From NCBI GenBank assembly GCA_020861125.1, contig JAJBSZ010000331.1, forward strand, positions 1-8,735: a DNA stretch of 8,735 nucleotides, in the 5' to 3' direction. The position numbers and the translations under genes are program-made. Each line of letters begins with the position of its first letter. The first letter of the stretch is position 1. This DNA is from Planctomycetota bacterium (GTDB lineage Bacteria; Planctomycetota; SZUA-567). Below are positions 7,583-8,735 of this stretch, one piece after another. Below the pieces are notes generated by a model, which was not told where the DNA came from, did not search any database, and was given only the letters and a program-made list of their open reading frames with translations.

Positions 7583-8329
7583 ATGGAATTATCCGGAAAA
7601 CGTGCCATCGTCACCGGTGCCGCCCAGGGGCTGGGCTTTGCCATCGCCCAGGAGTTGGTGCGCTGCGGCTGCGCGGTGGCCCTCGTTGACCGCAATGCCG
7701 ACAAGTGCCGTCAGGCTGCCGAACAGTTGACCGCGGCGGGGAACCAGGCCTATGGGATCGTCGCCGATATCGCCTGCCGGGATGGCTGCCAGAGTATGGC
7801 TTCCGCTGCCGCCACCGCGCTCGGCGGTATCGATATCCTGGTCAACAACGCCGGCATTCTCCACTCGTCCAGTATTGAAAACACCACCGAGGAAGAATGG
7901 GACCGGGTGCTGGCGGTCAACCTCAAGGGGGTTTTCTTCTGCTGCCAGGCGGCCCTGCCGTATCTCCGCGCCGGGGGCAATTCCCGCGTCATCAACATTT
8001 CTTCCCTGGCCGGGCGTATGGGCGGCTATCAGACCGGCCTGGCCTATTCCGCCTCGAAAGGCGGGGTCATCGCCCTGACTATGGGCATGGCCCGGCAACT
8101 GGCCCCGGACCGGATCACCGTGAATTGTATCTGCCCCGGAACGGCGGAAACCGACATCATCAAAGCCTGGAGTGCGGAAGCCGTGGCTTCCCTGCAGGCG
8201 AAAATCCCCCTCGGACGCCTGGGACAAGGCGCGGACGTGGCGGCGGCGGTGGCCTTTTTCGCTTCCGACGCGGCGGCATTCATCACCGGTGTCAGCCTGG
8301 ACGTCAACGGCGGCATGTTCATGGGATAG
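7583..8329 (+). CDS. Short-chain dehydrogenase/reductase (SDR), NAD(H)-type, substrate unknown
   Basis: A complete 248-aa classical SDR, the usual length for the family, acting in the cytoplasm on an alcohol or ketone. The Rossmann cofactor motif TGAAQGLG is at 11-18. Asp36, at the end of the second strand (ALVDRN), favours NAD(H) over NADP(H). Asp62 and NNAG (88-91) complete the cofactor site. The catalytic set is present: Asn113, Ser141, and Tyr155-x-x-x-Lys159 in YSASK, followed by CPG at 184-186. The protein resembles both FabG-like reductases and sugar or polyol dehydrogenases, so sequence alone does not give the substrate. The ATG at 7583 has GGAGA (7571-7575) 7 nt upstream; a TTG two codons earlier is less likely. 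It sits 78 nt before a TRAP solute-binding gene, which suggests that it acts on the imported compound or a product of it rather than in fatty acid synthesis. Confidence 0.93.
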   Translation: MELSGKRAIVTGAAQGLGFAIAQELVRCGCAVALVDRNADKCRQAAEQLTAAGNQAYGIVADIACRDGCQSMASAAATALGGIDILVNNAGILHSSSIENTTEEEWDRVLAVNLKGVFFCCQAALPYLRAGGNSRVINISSLAGRMGGYQTGLAYSASKGGVIALTMGMARQLAPDRITVNCICPGTAETDIIKAWSAEAVASLQAKIPLGRLGQGADVAAAVAFFASDAAAFITGVSLDVNGGMFMG

Positions 8330-8357
8330 GGGGGCGCCACGGCGGCCCAGATCGTAT

Positions 8358-8375
8358 CAGCTCCGTTCGGAGCTG
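8358..8375 (+). repeat. Perfect inverted repeat between the SDR and TRAP genes
   Basis: CAGCTCC (8358-8364) and GGAGCTG (8369-8375) form a 7-bp stem with a GTTC loop. A pyrimidine-rich stretch (8382-8396) follows after a gap, so it is not a standard terminator. It lies in the 78-nt gap just before the binding-protein gene. Such hairpins often protect or separate the abundant binding-protein mRNA from its operon neighbours, but that role here is inferred. A regulator-binding site is the other reading. Confidence 0.5.
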
Positions 8376-8407
8376 GAGAGTCCATTCTTTCTTTTTGGAG
8401 GACGCGT

Positions 8408-8735
8408 ATGTCAAAATCGAGATTGATCCTGGCCGTGCTGGCCGCCAGCTTCGTCGCCACCACGGCCTGGGCCGGCCAGACCCTGGTCCAGATTTCCCAC
8501 ACCTCGTCCCTGGAAAGTCCGTGGCACCGTTCTTCCCTGATCTTCGCGGACTACATCAACGAGAAGATCGGCGATCGCTACAAGGTCGAGGTCTTCGGCA
8601 ATGGCGTTCTCTGCCAGCGCAACTGGAAGATCATGTTCGAGATGACCCAGGACAACGAATCCCAGATCGGGTTGGAGAGCGCCACCACCCTCGGATCTCT
8701 GGTGGCAGAGATCGGGGCCATCAATCTTCCTTTCC
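8408..8735 (+). CDS. TRAP-type transporter periplasmic solute-binding protein, DctP family (partial, 3' end outside window)
   Basis: The first 109 codons of a periplasmic binding protein that captures a small organic acid and delivers it to the TRAP membrane subunits, expected downstream. An export signal is clear: basic start (Lys3, Arg5), hydrophobic core about 6-19, and an AWA cleavage motif at 20-22, so the mature protein should begin near Gly23. The mature start has the DctP pattern: ISHTSSLESPWH, a helix with FADYINEKIGDRYKVEVF, a GNGVL turn matching the family's 'PNGQLG', and an INLPF segment at the window end. A Cys69 follows the turn, where many relatives have Gly. GGAGG (8397-8401) lies 6 nt before the ATG, an excellent ribosome binding site. 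The binding-site arginine used to judge carboxylate specificity is beyond the window, so no ligand is proposed. Confidence 0.85.
   Translation, partial: MSKSRLILAVLAASFVATTAWAGQTLVQISHTSSLESPWHRSSLIFADYINEKIGDRYKVEVFGNGVLCQRNWKIMFEMTQDNESQIGLESATTLGSLVAEIGAINLPF

Noticed and set aside
7384..7689. Open frame in the leader before the SDR, possible leader peptide
   Set aside because: Its first ATG lies inside the -10 box and the next (7405) lacks a ribosome binding site; it also runs into the SDR gene in another frame.

Overview
This is a stretch of GC-rich bacterial chromosome, with all genes on the + strand. The high GC, the Gram-negative style TRAP transporter gene and the protein families present suggest a proteobacterium-like organism. 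From memory, purF next to carB is also seen in Desulfovibrio-type sulfate reducers. That placement is tentative and rests on gene order and general protein resemblance only.

Region 1 (1-7037) is a housekeeping block. It holds the 3' end of purF (amidophosphoribosyltransferase, first step of purine synthesis), then carB and carA (large and small subunits of glutamine-dependent carbamoyl-phosphate synthetase, for pyrimidines and arginine), then tex (S1-domain RNA-binding transcription accessory protein). The carbamoyl-phosphate synthetase genes are in the order carB-carA, opposite to the common carA-carB. tex starts at or just after the carA stop, so these genes probably share a transcript. The 156-nt gap before carB holds a candidate promoter, a strong GC hairpin, and two overlapping hairpins that cannot form together, the second followed by TTTT. 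This looks like an attenuation-type leader and is the most interesting non-coding signal in the window.

Region 2 (7038-7582) is a 545-nt gap without a convincing gene. It contains several short inverted repeats, a good sigma70-like promoter (TTGACA at 7361), and a leader of about 190 nt that is rich in C and poor in G.

Region 3 (7583-8735) begins an accessory catabolic or uptake operon. It has a complete short-chain dehydrogenase/reductase, an 18-nt perfect inverted repeat, and the 5' part of a TRAP-type solute-binding protein with a clear signal peptide, cut by the window end. The simplest reading is uptake of a small organic acid, with the dehydrogenase oxidising or reducing it or a product. 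The substrate cannot be read from this sequence.

I found no mobile element, CRISPR array, tRNA or rRNA, and no clearly new protein system. The points worth following up are regulatory or concern gene order.
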